Shown here piece by piece: positions 1 to 10,728 of a stretch of 62,000 bases of DNA (positions within the stretch are counted from its first letter, which is position 1; each line of letters starts with the position of its first letter). The notes beneath the pieces were generated by a model. The model searched no databases and had not been told where the DNA came from. It saw only the letters and a program-made list of their open reading frames with translations. The translations under genes were made by a program, and so were the position numbers. Source of the DNA: Bugula neritina (taxonomy: Eukaryota > Bryozoa > Gymnolaemata > Cheilostomatida > Bugulidae); NCBI GenBank assembly GCA_964035545.1, contig CAXIUT010000103.1, positions 1 through 62,000 of the forward strand, read 5' to 3'.

Positions 1-296
1 ATGAGAAATAAATGAGTCATTCTATGAAAAGAGGTGTTTGCAGCACTTGTCCACTTTTGATTTTCATGCGGCATGGAAACTTTTGTAGTTTTAAATAATG
101 TCTCCAAATTCATCACTTGCATGTGTTTAGATACTTGATGAAAATTTTTATGCAAAACTTGATGCCTGCTTCAAAGACACCAGTGCTTAATTACTGTGTT
201 AACTGTATTGGCACGTTGCCATGAGATATTTGGTAATATTTCGCATCACAACAAACTCTTCAGAAAGTTGAGAAAATCAGTCTAGAAAGTTAATGA

Positions 297-302
297 AATA
301 AA
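297..302 (+). other. AATAAA hexamer (representative, M1)
   Basis: A polyadenylation-type hexamer in each unit; further copies lie at 7-12 and 639-644. The one at 7-12 is lost in n units, which read GAAGTAAATG. In A+T-rich DNA such hexamers are expected by chance, so this is noted only as context for the splice-like sites. Confidence 0.25.
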
Positions 303-573
303 CCTACCAGAGAGAGTAAGCTAGATGTAACAAGTAGATCCAAAACAAGTTGATAAACAATTGAAGTTGAAGTCTCCATGTAGTCAACACGTTAGTCCTA
401 ATGTCAAATGCAAACGTCTGCAACCAAACTGTGTAGACTTCATAAGCTGGTTAGCTGACAGGAGAGATTAAAGTTCTTAACTCTTGTGTGTATAGTGATG
501 CCCATCTTGAACTAGAGATGGCTGACTGAAGACTGCTACTTTGTGAAAATTGACAATGCATATTATTATTATT

Positions 574-623
574 CATTGTTGAGATTCACGACTGCCATAA
601 ACAATGATAAAATATTCATTGTT
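574..623. other. AT-rich inverted repeat (representative, M1)
   Basis: CATTGTT at 574-580 can pair with AACAATG at 600-606. The same arm, extended to AACAATGA (600-607), can instead pair with TCATTGTT at 616-623 around an 8-base AT loop, so two alternative hairpins compete for one arm. It recurs in each unit. Class n units carry TTCTTTGTT in the third arm, which introduces one mismatch, and M19-type units read AACAATGTT, shortening the stem by one pair. No function is shown. Confidence 0.75.
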
Positions 624-698
624 GGTACTACTGAGTAGAATAAAATATAATATAATATTATTTTCTGGACAGATAAATAATATCAAATGCATATTATA

Positions 699-705
699 AC
701 TTACC
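699..705 (-). other. Splice-donor-like site on the minus strand (representative, M1)
   Basis: Read on the minus strand this is ATG/GTAAGT, a close match to the eukaryotic 5' splice-site consensus. It is retained even in class s units, where the adjoining bases are replaced. I saw no convincing paired acceptor on that strand, so this may be chance. Confidence 0.35.
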
Positions 706-720
706 ATAAATCTACAGTGC

Positions 721-761
721 TTCACATCTTCACCTTTTTCTGCAATGTTATTTCTTTGCAG
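721..761 (+). other. Splice-acceptor-like tract on the plus strand (representative, M1)
   Basis: A pyrimidine-rich stretch of about 40 bases ends in TTTCTTTGCAG at 751-761, a good match to a eukaryotic 3' splice site. An open frame continues through it. The class-defining variation (TTTTTCTGCAATG, CCTGCAATTTT, TTTTTTTGCAATG) falls inside the tract, but the terminal TTGCAG is kept in every unit. A weak donor-like GTAAGC lies upstream at 316-321; it is lost in M2, M4 and M6 (GGAAGC) and in several s units (ATAAGC). Transcription is not shown. Confidence 0.45.
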
Positions 762-1053
762 TTAGAAGTACTAGCTGAATATATGACTATGAAACATAAC
801 CCTTCAATTTCATTGCACCAGCACCAGTTGCAAGATAGGTGTATTGAGAGTTATCTTTCCCAAAATTTTGTTCTTGGTGTTTATACGAAGCAGACACAGG
901 CTAATATTAGTTTTGTTATTTGCAAGAGTTTTTCTGTCTGATTGTCCATCAGCAAAAGTTTGCGCCTTGCAGTTATTATGGAAATACCAGTGATGCTGGA
1001 AGACCTTTGCATTGTACACCCGCCTTTACTATTGAATTTAGATATTTTATTTT

Positions 1054-1082
1054 CCCATCCCCTCTCCTGCCCCCCTGTCCCC
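1054..1082 (-). other. G-quadruplex-type motif (representative, M1)
   Basis: C-runs at 1054-1056, 1059-1062, 1070-1075 and 1079-1082 give, on the minus strand, four G-runs of at least three separated by loops of 3, 7 and 2 bases. Most other units read CTCCCGCCCCCC, which adds a fifth run and makes the motif stronger. It stands out sharply in an otherwise A+T-rich unit and recurs in all 46 complete units. Folding is predicted from the pattern only. Confidence 0.75.
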
Positions 1083-1134
1083 TCTAACAACCAGCAATCC
1101 TGACTCATGTGAATTGTGTTATTGTTCTAGAGTT

Positions 1135-1146
1135 GGCCCATGGGCC
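1135..1146. other. Perfect 12-bp palindrome GGCCCATGGGCC (representative, M1)
   Basis: Self-complementary site about 50 bases after the G-rich motif, unchanged in every unit I checked. The base after it varies: T in most units, C in M7, M8, M44 and M45. It could be a dimeric protein-binding site, but no known factor is assigned. Confidence 0.7.
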
Positions 1147-1341
1147 TACAGTATACGATTTGAAGCTTTATAGTTTACAGGCAGTAGAGATGAGTCACTG
1201 CTGAAACTCATTTTATTAGTAGACTATATTGCTCTTCAATAATCAGTTTTCATATTAAAAGAGAAAGCTCATCTGCAGCGCCATTTCACAGTGTTATGTT
1301 TTGCTAGAGCAATAACTACTTTTAGATGCCTTTGCAAACAT

Positions 1342-2682
1342 ATGAGAAATAAATGAGTCATTCTATGAAAAGAGGTGTTTGCAGCACTTGTCCACTTTTG
1401 ATTTACATGCGGCATGGAAACTTTTGTAGTTTTAAATAATGTCTCCAAATTCATCACTTGCATGTGTTTAGATACTTGATGAAAATTTTTATGCAAAACT
1501 TGATGCCTGCTTCAAAGACACCAGTGCTTAATTACTGTGTTAACTGTATTGGCACGTTGCCATGAGATATTTGGTAATATTTCGCATCACAACAAACTCT
1601 TCAGAAAGTTGAGAAAATCAGTCTAGAAAGTTAATGAAATAAACCTACCAGAGAGAGGAAGCCAGATGTAACAAGTAGATCCAAAACAAGTTGATAAACA
1701 ATTGAAGTTGAAGTCTCCATGTAGTCAACACTTTAGTCCTAACGTCAAATTCAAACGTCTGCAACCAAACTGTGTAGACTTCATGAGCTGGTTAGCTGAC
1801 AGGACAGATTAAAGTTCTTAACTCTTGTGTGTATAGTGATGCCCATCTTGAACTAGAGAGGGCTGACTGAAGACTGCTACTTTGTGAAAATTGACAATGC
1901 ATATTATTATTATTCATTGTTGAGATTCACGACTGCCATACACAATGATAAAATATTCATTGTTGGTACTACTGAGTAGAACAAAATATAATATAATATT
2001 ATTTTCTGGAAAGATAAATAATATCAAATGCATATTATAACTTACCATAAATCTACAGTGCTTCACATCTTCACCTTTTTCTGCAATGTTATTTCTTTGC
2101 AGTTAGAAGTACTAGCTGAATATATGACTATGAAACATAACCCTTCAATTTCATTGCACCAGCACCAGTTGCAAGATAGGTGTATTGAGAGTTATCTTTC
2201 CCAAAATTTTGTTCTTGGTGTTTATACGAAGCAGACACAGGCTAATATTAGTTTTGTTATTTGCAAGAGTTTTTCTGTCTGATTGTCCATCAGCAAAAGT
2301 TTGCGCCTTGCAGTTATTATGGAAATACCAGTGATGCTGGAAGACCTTTGCATTGTACACCCGCCTTGACTATTGAAGTTAGATGTTTTATTTTCCCATC
2401 CCCTCTCCCGCCCCCCTGTCCCCTCTAACAACCGGCAATCCTGACTCATGTGAATTGTGTTATTGTTCTAGAGTTGGCCCATGGGCCTACAGTATACGAT
2501 TTGAAGCTTTATAGTTTACAGGCAGTCGAGATGAGTCACTGCTGAAACCCATTTCATTAGTAGACTATATTGCTCTTCAATCATCAGTTTTCATATTAAA
2601 ACAGAAAGCTCATCTGCAGCGCCATTTCACAGTGTTATATTTTGCTAGAGCAATAACTAATTTTAGATGCCTTTGCAAACAT
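1342..2682 (+). repeat. Unit M2, class a
   Basis: Private changes are C at 1982 (GAACAAAAT, removing an AATAAA) and C at 2555 (ATTTCATTAG). It shares GAGAGGAAGCC and GGAAAGATAAAT with M4 and M6. Confidence 0.95.
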
Positions 2683-4023
2683 ATGAGAAATAAATGAGTC
2701 ATTCTATGAAAAGAGGTGTTTGCAGCACTTGTCCACTTTTGATTTACACGCGGCATCGAAACTTTTGTAGTTTTAAATAATGTCTCCAAATTCATCACTT
2801 GCATGTGTTTAGATACTTGATGAAAATGTTTATGCAAAATTTGATGCCTGCTTCAAAGACACCAGTGCTTAATTACTGTGTTAACTGTATTGGCACGTTG
2901 CCATGAGATATTTGGTAATATTTCGCATCACAACAAACTCTTCAGAAAGTTAAGAAAATCAGTCTAGAAAGTTAATGAAATAAACCTACCAGAGAGAGTA
3001 AGCCAGATGTAACAAGTAGATCCAAAACAAGTTGATTAACAATTGAAGTTGAAGTCTCGATGTAGTCAACACTTTAGTCCTAACGTCAAATGCTAACGTC
3101 TGCAACCAAACTGTGAAGACTTCATGAGCTGGTTAGCTGACAGGACACATTAAAGTTCTTAACTCTTGTGTGTATAGTGATGCCCATCTTGAACTAGAGA
3201 GGGCTGACTGAAGACTGCTACTTTGTGAAAATTGACAATGCATATTATTATTATTCATTGTTGAGATTCACGACTGCCATAAACAATGATAAAATATTCA
3301 TTGTTGGTACTACTGAGTAGAATAAAATATAATATAATATTGTTTTCTGGACAGAAAAGTAATATCAAATGCATATTATAACTTACCATAAATCTACAGT
3401 GCTTCACATCTTCACCTTTTCCTGCAATTTTATTTCTTTGCAGTTAGAAGTACTAGCTGAATATATGACGATGAAACATAACCCTTCAATTTCATTGCAC
3501 CAGCACCAGTTGCAAGATAGGTGTGTTGGGAGTTATCTTTCCTAAAAATTTGTTCTTGGTGTTTATACGAAGCAGACACAGGCTAATATTAGTTTTGTTA
3601 TTTGCAAGAGTTTTTCTGTCTGATTGTCCATCAGCAAAAGTTTGCGCCTTGCAGTTATTATGGAAATACCAGTGATGCTGGAAGACCTTTGCATTGTACA
3701 CCCGCCTTTACTATTGAATTTAGATATTTTATTTTCCCATCCCCTCTCCTGCCCCCCTGTCCCCTCTAACAACCAGCAATCCTGACTCATGTGAATTGTG
3801 TTATTGTTCTAGAGTTGGCCCATGGGCCTACAGTATACGATTTGAAGCTTTATAGTTTACAGGCAGTCGAGATGAGTCACTGCTGAAACCCATTTTATTA
3901 GTAGACTATATTGCTCTTCAATCATCAGTTTTCATATTAAAACAGAAAGCTCATCTGCAGCGCCATTTCACAGTGTTATATTTTGCTAGAGCAATAACTA
4001 ATTTTAGATGCCTTTGCAAACAT
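2683..4023 (+). repeat. Unit M3, class b
   Basis: Carries CCTGCAATTTT and TAA at the position of the plus-strand CAA codon. It keeps GAAGTACTAG, where the other b units read GAAGTAGTAG. Confidence 0.95.
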
Positions 4024-5364
4024 ATGAGAAATAAATGAGTCATTCTATGAAAAGAGGTGTTTGCAGCAATTGTCCACTTTTGATTTACAAGCGGCATCGA
4101 AACTTTTGTAGTTTTAAATAATATCTCCAAACTCATCACTTGCATGTATTTAGATACTTGATAAACTTTTTTATGCAAAACTTGATGCCTGCTTCAAAGA
4201 CACCAGTGCTTAATTACTGTGTTAACTGTATTGGCATGTTGCCATGAGATATTTGGTAATATTTCGCATCACAACAAACTCTTCAGAAAGTTGAGAAAAT
4301 CAGTCTAGAAAGTTAATGAAATAAACCTACCAGAGAGAGGAAGCCAGATGTAACAAGTAGATCCAAAACAAGTTGATAAACAATTGAAGTTGAAGTCTCC
4401 ATGTAGTCAACACTTTAGTCCTAACGTCAAATTCAAACGTCTGCAACCAAACTGTGTAGACTTCATGAGCTGGTTAGCTGACAGGACAGATTAAAGTTCT
4501 TAACTCTTGTGTGTACAGTGATGCCCATCTTGAACTAGAGAGGGCTGACTGAAGACTGCTACTTTGTGAAAATTGACAATGCATATTATTATTATTCATT
4601 GTTGAGATTCACGACTGCCATACACAATGATAAAATATTCATTGTTGGTACTACTGAGTAGAATAAAATATAATATAATATTATTTTCTGGAAAGATAAA
4701 TAATATCAAATGCATATTATAACTTACCATAAATCTACAGTGCTTCACATCTTCACCTTTTTCTGCAATGTTATTTCTTTGCAGTTAGAAGTACTAGCTG
4801 AATATATGACTATGAAACATAACCCTTCAATTTCATTGCACCAGCACCAGTTGCAAGATAGGTGTATTGAGAGTTATCTTTCCCAAAATTTTGTTCTTGG
4901 TGTTTATACGAAGCAGACACAGGCTAATATTAGTTTTGTTATTTGCAAGAGTTTTTCTGTCTGATTGTCCATCAGCAAAAGTTTGCGCCTTGCAGTTATT
5001 ATGGAAATACCAGTGATGCTGGAATACCTTTGCATTGTACACCCGCCTTGACTATTGAAGTTAGATGTTTTATTTTCCCATCCCCTCTCCAGCCCCCTTG
5101 TCCCCTCTAACAACCGGCAATCCTGACTCATGTGAATTGTGTTATTGTTCTAGAGTTGGCCCATGGGCCTACAGTATACGATTTGAAGCTTTATAGTTTA
5201 CAGGCAGTCGAGATGAGTCACTGCTGAAACCCATTTTATTAGTAGACTATATTGCTCTTCAATCATCAGTTTTCATATTAAAACAGAAAGCTCATCTGCA
5301 GCGCCATTTCACAGTGTTATATTTTGCTAGAGCAATAACTAATTTTAGATGCCTTTGCAAACAT
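4024..5364 (+). repeat. Unit M4, class a (divergent head)
   Basis: The head has CAATTGTCCAC, ACAAGCGGCATCG, AATATCTCC and GATAAACTTTTT, shared with M6 and partly with M44. Private changes include GTACAGTGATG near 4514, GGAATACC near 5025 and CCAGCCCCCTTG near 5090. Confidence 0.95.
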
Positions 5365-6705
5365 ATGAGAAATAAATGAGTCATTCTATGAAAAGAGGTG
5401 TTTGCAGCACTTGTCCACTTTTGATTTACACGCGGCATCGAAACTTTTGTAGTTTTAAATAATGTCTCCAAATTCATCACTTGCATGTGTTTAGATACTT
5501 GATGAAAATGTTTATGCAAAATTTGATGCCTGCTTCAAAGACACCAGTGCTTAATTACTGTGTTAACTGTATTGGCACGTTGCCATGAGATATTTGGTAA
5601 TATTTCGCATCACAACAAACTCTTCAGAAAGTTAAGAAAATCAGTCTAGAAAGTTAATGAAATAAACCTACCAGAGAGAGTAAGCCAGATGTAACAAGTA
5701 GATCCAAAACAAGTTGATTAACAATTGAAGTTGAAGTCTCGATGTAGTCAACACTTTAGTCCTAACGTCAAATGCTAACGTCTGCAACCAAACTGTGAAG
5801 ACTTCATGAGCTGGTTAGCTGACAGGACACATTAAAGTTCTTAACTCTTGTGTGTATAGTGATGCCCATCTTGAACTAGAGAGGGCTGACTGAAGACTGC
5901 TACTTTGTGAAAATTGACAATGCATATTATTATTATTCATTGTTGAGATTCACGACTGCCATAAACAATGATAAAATATTCATTGTTGGTACTACTGAGT
6001 AGAATAAAATATAATATAATATTGTTTTCTGGACAGAAAAGTAATATCAAATGCATATTATAACTTACCATAAATCTACAGTGCTTCACATCTTCACCTT
6101 TTCCTGCAATTTTATTTCTTTGCAGTTAGAAGTAGTAGCTGAATATATGACGATGAAACATAACCCTTCAATTTCATTGCACCAGCACCAGTTGCAAGAT
6201 AGGTGTGTTGGGAGTTATCTTTCCTAAAAATTTGTTCTTGGTGTTTATACGAAGCAGACACAGGCTAATATTAGTTTTGTTATTTGCAAGAGTTTTTCTG
6301 TCTGATTGTCCATCAGCAAAAGTTTGCGCCTTGCAGTTATTATGGAAATACCAGTGATGCTGGAAGACCTTTGCATTGTACACCCGCCTTTACTATTGAA
6401 TTTAGATATTTTATTTTCCCATCCCCTCTCCTGCCCCCCTGTCCCCTCTAACAACCAGCAATCCTGACTCATGTGAATTGTGTTATTGTTCTAGAGTTGG
6501 CCCATGGGCCTACAGTATACGATTTAAAGCTTTATAGTTTACAGGCAGTCGAGATGAGTCACTGCTGAAACCCATTTTATTAGTAGACTATATTGCTCTT
6601 CAATCATCAGTTTTCATATTAAAACAGAAAGCTCATCTGCAGCGCCATTTCACAGTGTTATATTTTGCTAGAGCAATAACTAATTTTAGATGCCTTTGCA
6701 AACAT
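5365..6705 (+). repeat. Unit M5, class b
   Basis: Near-copy of M3 one dimer (2682 bp) downstream. It differs by GAAGTAGTAG and by GATTTAAAGC near 6525. Confidence 0.95.
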
Positions 6706-8046
6706 ATGAGAAATAAATGAGTCATTCTATGAAAAGAGGTGTTTGCAGCAATTGTCCACTTTTGATTTACAAGCGGCATCGAAACTTTTGTAGTTTTAAA
6801 TAATATCTCCAAACTCATCACTTGCATGTATTTAGATACTTGATAAACTTTTTTATGCAAAACTTGATGCCTGCTTCAAAGACACCAGTGCTTAATTACT
6901 GTGTTAACTGTATTGGCACGTTGCCATGAGATATTTGGTAATATTTCGCATCACAACAAACTCTTCAGAAAGTTGAGAAAATCAGTCTAGAAAGTTAATG
7001 AAATAAACCTACCAGAGAGAGGAAGCCAGATGTAACAAGTAGATCCAAAACAAGTTGATAAACAATTGAAGTTGAAGTCTCCATGTAGTCAACACTTTAG
7101 TCCTAACGTCAAATTCAAACGTCTGCAACCAAACTGTGTAGACTTCATGAGCTGGTTAGCTGACAGGACAGATTAAAGTTCTTAACTCTTGTGTGTATAG
7201 TGATGCCCATCTTGAACTAGAGAGGGCTGACTGAAGACTGCTACTTTGTGAAAATTGACAATGCATATTATTATTATTCATTGTTGAGATTCACGACTGC
7301 CATACACAATGATAAAATATTCATTGTTGGTACTACTGAGTAGAATAAAATATAATATAATATTATTTTCTGGAAAGATAAATAATATCAAATGCATATT
7401 ATAACTTACCATAAATCTACAGTGCTTCACATCTTCACCTTTTTCTGCAATGTTATTTCTTTGCAGTTAGAAGTACTAGCTGAATATATGACTATGAAAC
7501 ATAACCCTTCAATTTCATTGCACCAGCACCAGTTGCAAGATAGGTGTATTGAGAGTTATCTTTCCCAAAATTTTGTTCTTGGTGTTTATACGAAGCAGAC
7601 ACAGGCTAATATTAGTTTTGTTATTTGCAAGAGTTTTTCTGTCTGATTGTCCATCAGCAAAAGTTTGCGCCTTGCAGTTATTATGGAAATACCAGTGATG
7701 CTGGAAGACCTTTGCATTGTACACCCGCCTTGACTATTGAAGTTAGATGTTTTATTTTCCCATCCCCTCTCCCGCCCCCCTGTCCCCTCTAACAACCGGC
7801 AATCCTGACTCATGTGAATTGTGTTATTGTTCTAGAGTTGGCCCATGGGCCTACAGTATACGATTTGAAGCTTTATAGTTTACAGGCAGTCGAGATGAGT
7901 CACTGCTGAAACCCATTTTATTAGTAGACTATATTGCTCTTCAATCATCAGTTTTCATATTAAAACAGAAAGCTCATCTGCAGCGCCATTTCACAGTGTT
8001 ATATTTTGCTAGAGCAATAACTAATTTTAGATGCCTTTGCAAACAT
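6706..8046 (+). repeat. Unit M6, class a (divergent head)
   Basis: Near-copy of M4 with the same AATTGTCCAC and GATAAACTTTTT head. It lacks M4's private changes in the C-rich tract. Confidence 0.95.
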
Positions 8047-9387
8047 ATGAGAAATAAATGAGTCATTCTATGAAAAGAGGTGTTTGCAGCACTTGTCCAC
8101 TTTTGATTTACACGCGGCATCGAAACTTTTGTAGTTTTAAATAATGTCTCCAAATTCATCACTTGCATGTGTTTAGATACTTGATGAAAATGTTTATGCA
8201 AAATTTGATGCCTGCTTCAAAGACACCAGTGCTTAATTACTGTGTTAACTGTATTGGCACGTTGCCATGAGATGTTTGGTAATATTTCGCATCACAACAA
8301 ACTCTTCAGAAAGTTAAGAAAATCAGTCTAGAAAGTTAATGAAATAAACCTACCAGAGAGAGTAAGCCAGATGTAACAAGTAGATCCAAAACAAGTTGAT
8401 TAACAATTGAAGTTGAAGTCTCGATGTAGTCAACACTTTAGTCCTAACGTCAAATGCTAACGTCTGCAACCAAACTGTGAAGACTTCATGAGCTGGTTAG
8501 CTGACAGGACACATTAAAGTTCTTAACTCTTGTGTGTATAGTGATGCCCATCTTGAACTAGAGAGGGCTGACTGAAGACTGCTACTTTGTGAAAATTGAC
8601 AATGCATATTATTATTATTCATTGTTGAGATTCACGACTGCCATAAACAATGATAAAATATTCATTGTTGGTACTACTGAGTAGAATAAAATATAATATA
8701 ATATTGTTTTCTGGACAGAAAAGTAATATCAAATGCATTTTATAACTTACCATAAATCTACAGTGCTTCACATCTTCACCTTTTCCTGCAATTTTATTTC
8801 TTTGCAGTTAGAAGTAGTAGCTGAATATATGACGATGAAACATAACCCTTCAATTTCATTGCACCAGCACCAGTTGCAAGATAGGTGTGTTGGGAGTTAT
8901 CTTTCCTAAAAATTTGTTCTTGGTGTTTATACGAAGCAGACACAGGCTAATATTAGTTTTGTTATTTGCAAGAGTTTTTCTGTCTGATTGTCCATCAGCA
9001 AAAGTTTGCGCCTTGCAGTTATTATGGAAATACCAGTGATGCTGGAAGACCTTTGCATTGTACACCCGCCTTTACTATTGAATTTAGATGTTTTATTTTC
9101 CCATCCCCTCTCCTGCCCCCCTGTCCCCTCTAACAACCAGCAATCCTGACTCATGTGAATTGTGTTATTGTTCTAGAGTTGGCCCATGGGCCCACAGTAT
9201 ACGATTTGAAGCTTTATAGTTTACAGGCAGTCGAGATGAGTCACTGCTGAAACCCATTTTATTAGTAGACTATATTGCTCTTCAATAATCAGTTTTCATA
9301 TTAAAAGAGAAAGCTCATCTGCAGCGCCATTTCACAGTGTTATGTTTTGCTAGAGCAATAACTAATTTTAGATGCCTTTGCAAACAT
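8047..9387 (+). repeat. Unit M7, class b
   Basis: Private changes are GATGTTTGG near 8273 and GCATTTTATAAC near 8737. It is the first unit with the GGGCCCACAG form just after the palindrome, shared with M8, M44 and M45. Confidence 0.95.
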
Positions 9388-10728
9388 ATGAGAAATAAAT
9401 GAGTCATTCTATGAAAAGAGGTGTTTGCAGCACTTGTCCACTTTTGATTTACACGCGGCATCGAAACTTTTGTAGTTTTAAATAATGTCTCCAAATTCAT
9501 CACTTGCATGTGTTTAGATACTTGATGAAAATGTTTATGCAAAATTTGATGCCTGCTTCAAAGACACCAGTGCTTAATTACTGTGTTAACTGTATTGGCA
9601 CGTTGCCATGAGATATTTGGTAATATTTCGCATCACAACAAACTCTTCAGAAAGTTAAGAAAATCAGTCTAGAAAGTTAATGAAATAAACCTACCAGAGA
9701 GAGTAAGCCAGATGTAACAAGTAGATCCAAAACAAGTTGATTAACAATTGAAGTTGAAATCTCCATGTAGTCAACACTTTAGTCCTAATGTCAAATGCAA
9801 GCGTCTGCAACCAAACTGTGTAGACTTCATGAGCTGGTTAGCTAACAGGACTCATTAAAGTTCTTAACTCTTGTGTGTATAGTGATGCCCATCTTGAACT
9901 AGAGAGGGGTGACTGAAGACTGCTACTTTGTGAAAATTGACAATGCATATTATTATTATTCATTGTTGAGATTCACGACTGCCATAAACAATGATAAAAT
10001 ATTCATTGTTGGTACTACTGAGTAGAATAAAATATAATATAATATTATTTTCTGGACAGACAAATAATATCAAATGCATATTATAACTTACCATAAATCT
10101 ACAGTGCTTCACATCTTCACCTTTTTCTGCAATGTTATTTCTTTGCAGTTAGAAGTACTAGCTGAATATATGACTATGAAACATAACCCTTCAATTTCAT
10201 TGCACCAGCACCAGTTGCAAGATAGGTGTGTTGGGAGTTATCTTTCCCAAAACTTTGTTCTTGGTGTTTATACGAAGCAGACACAGGCTAATATTAGTTT
10301 TGTTATTTGCAAGAGTATTTCTGTCTGATTGTCCATCGGCAAAAGTTTGCGCCTTGCAGTTATTATGGAAATACCAGTGATGCTGGAAGACCTTTGCATT
10401 GTACACCCGCCTTTACTATTGAATTTAGATGTTTTATTTTCCCATCCCCTCTCCTGCCCCCCTGTCCCCTCTAACAACCGGCAATCCTGACTCATGTGAA
10501 TTGTGTTATTGTTCTAGAGTTGGCCCATGGGCCCACAGTATACGATTTGAAGCTTTATAGTTTACAGGCAGTCGAGATGAGTCACTGCTGAAACCCATTT
10601 TATTAGTAGACTATATTGCTCTTCAATAATCTGTTTTCATATTAAAAGAGAAAGCTCATCTGCAGCGCCATTTCACAGTGTTATGTTTTGCTAGAGCAAT
10701 AACTAATTTTAGATGCCTTTGCAAACAT
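9388..10728 (+). repeat. Unit M8, class a
   Basis: Has GAAATCTCC, GCAAGCGTCTG, GAGGGGTGAC, GACAGACAAAT and GAGTATTTCTG, a combination seen again in M44. Private changes are GCTAACAGG near 9841 and AATCTGTTTTC near 10630. Confidence 0.95.

Larger units (their letters stand above)
687..941 (+). other. Recurrent exon-like open frame, 84 codons (representative, M1); probably non-coding
   Basis: The frame starts upstream of the acceptor-like site and runs through it to a TGA. It is open in 19 of 46 units: with the full start in a units, with a start ten codons later in most s units (74 codons) because the s linker removes the first ATG, and with 61 codons in M14. In the other 27 units a C-to-T change turns codon 59 (CAA, 861-863 in M1) into TAA. 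I recognise no domain. It could be a relic of an exon captured when the satellite arose, or chance. Confidence 0.3.
1..1341 (+). repeat. Unit M1, class a (hybrid head)
   Basis: The head (GATTTTCATG, GTAAGCTAG, CACGTTAGTC, AGAGATGGC) matches only M9, eight units downstream. The tail (GCAGTAGAGATG, GAAACTCATT) matches M17 and M20. The middle is ordinary class a. Confidence 0.95.

Noticed and set aside
641-660. TATA-like AAAATATAATATAATATT as a promoter
   Set aside because: Such runs are expected in A+T-rich satellite DNA, and nothing downstream supports a transcription start.
687-941. Calling the 84-codon plus-strand frame a protein-coding gene
   Set aside because: It is stopped in 27 of 46 units, its start is lost in s units, and it shows no recognisable domain. 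Reported only as an exon-like segment.
1-1341. Unit lengths of 1341 and 1338 being multiples of three as evidence of a giant repetitive protein
   Set aside because: All frames are interrupted by stops many times per unit, so no frame reads through a unit.
1-1341. CENP-B box as a centromere mark
   Set aside because: I looked for TTCG-A--CGGG-like sites; the only TTCG contexts (such as ATTTCGCATC) do not fit the consensus.
810-1496. Annotating the 69- and 75-codon minus-strand frames as genes
   Set aside because: Two of them overlap in different frames, they recur only because the DNA repeats, and they vary without sign of protein-level constraint.
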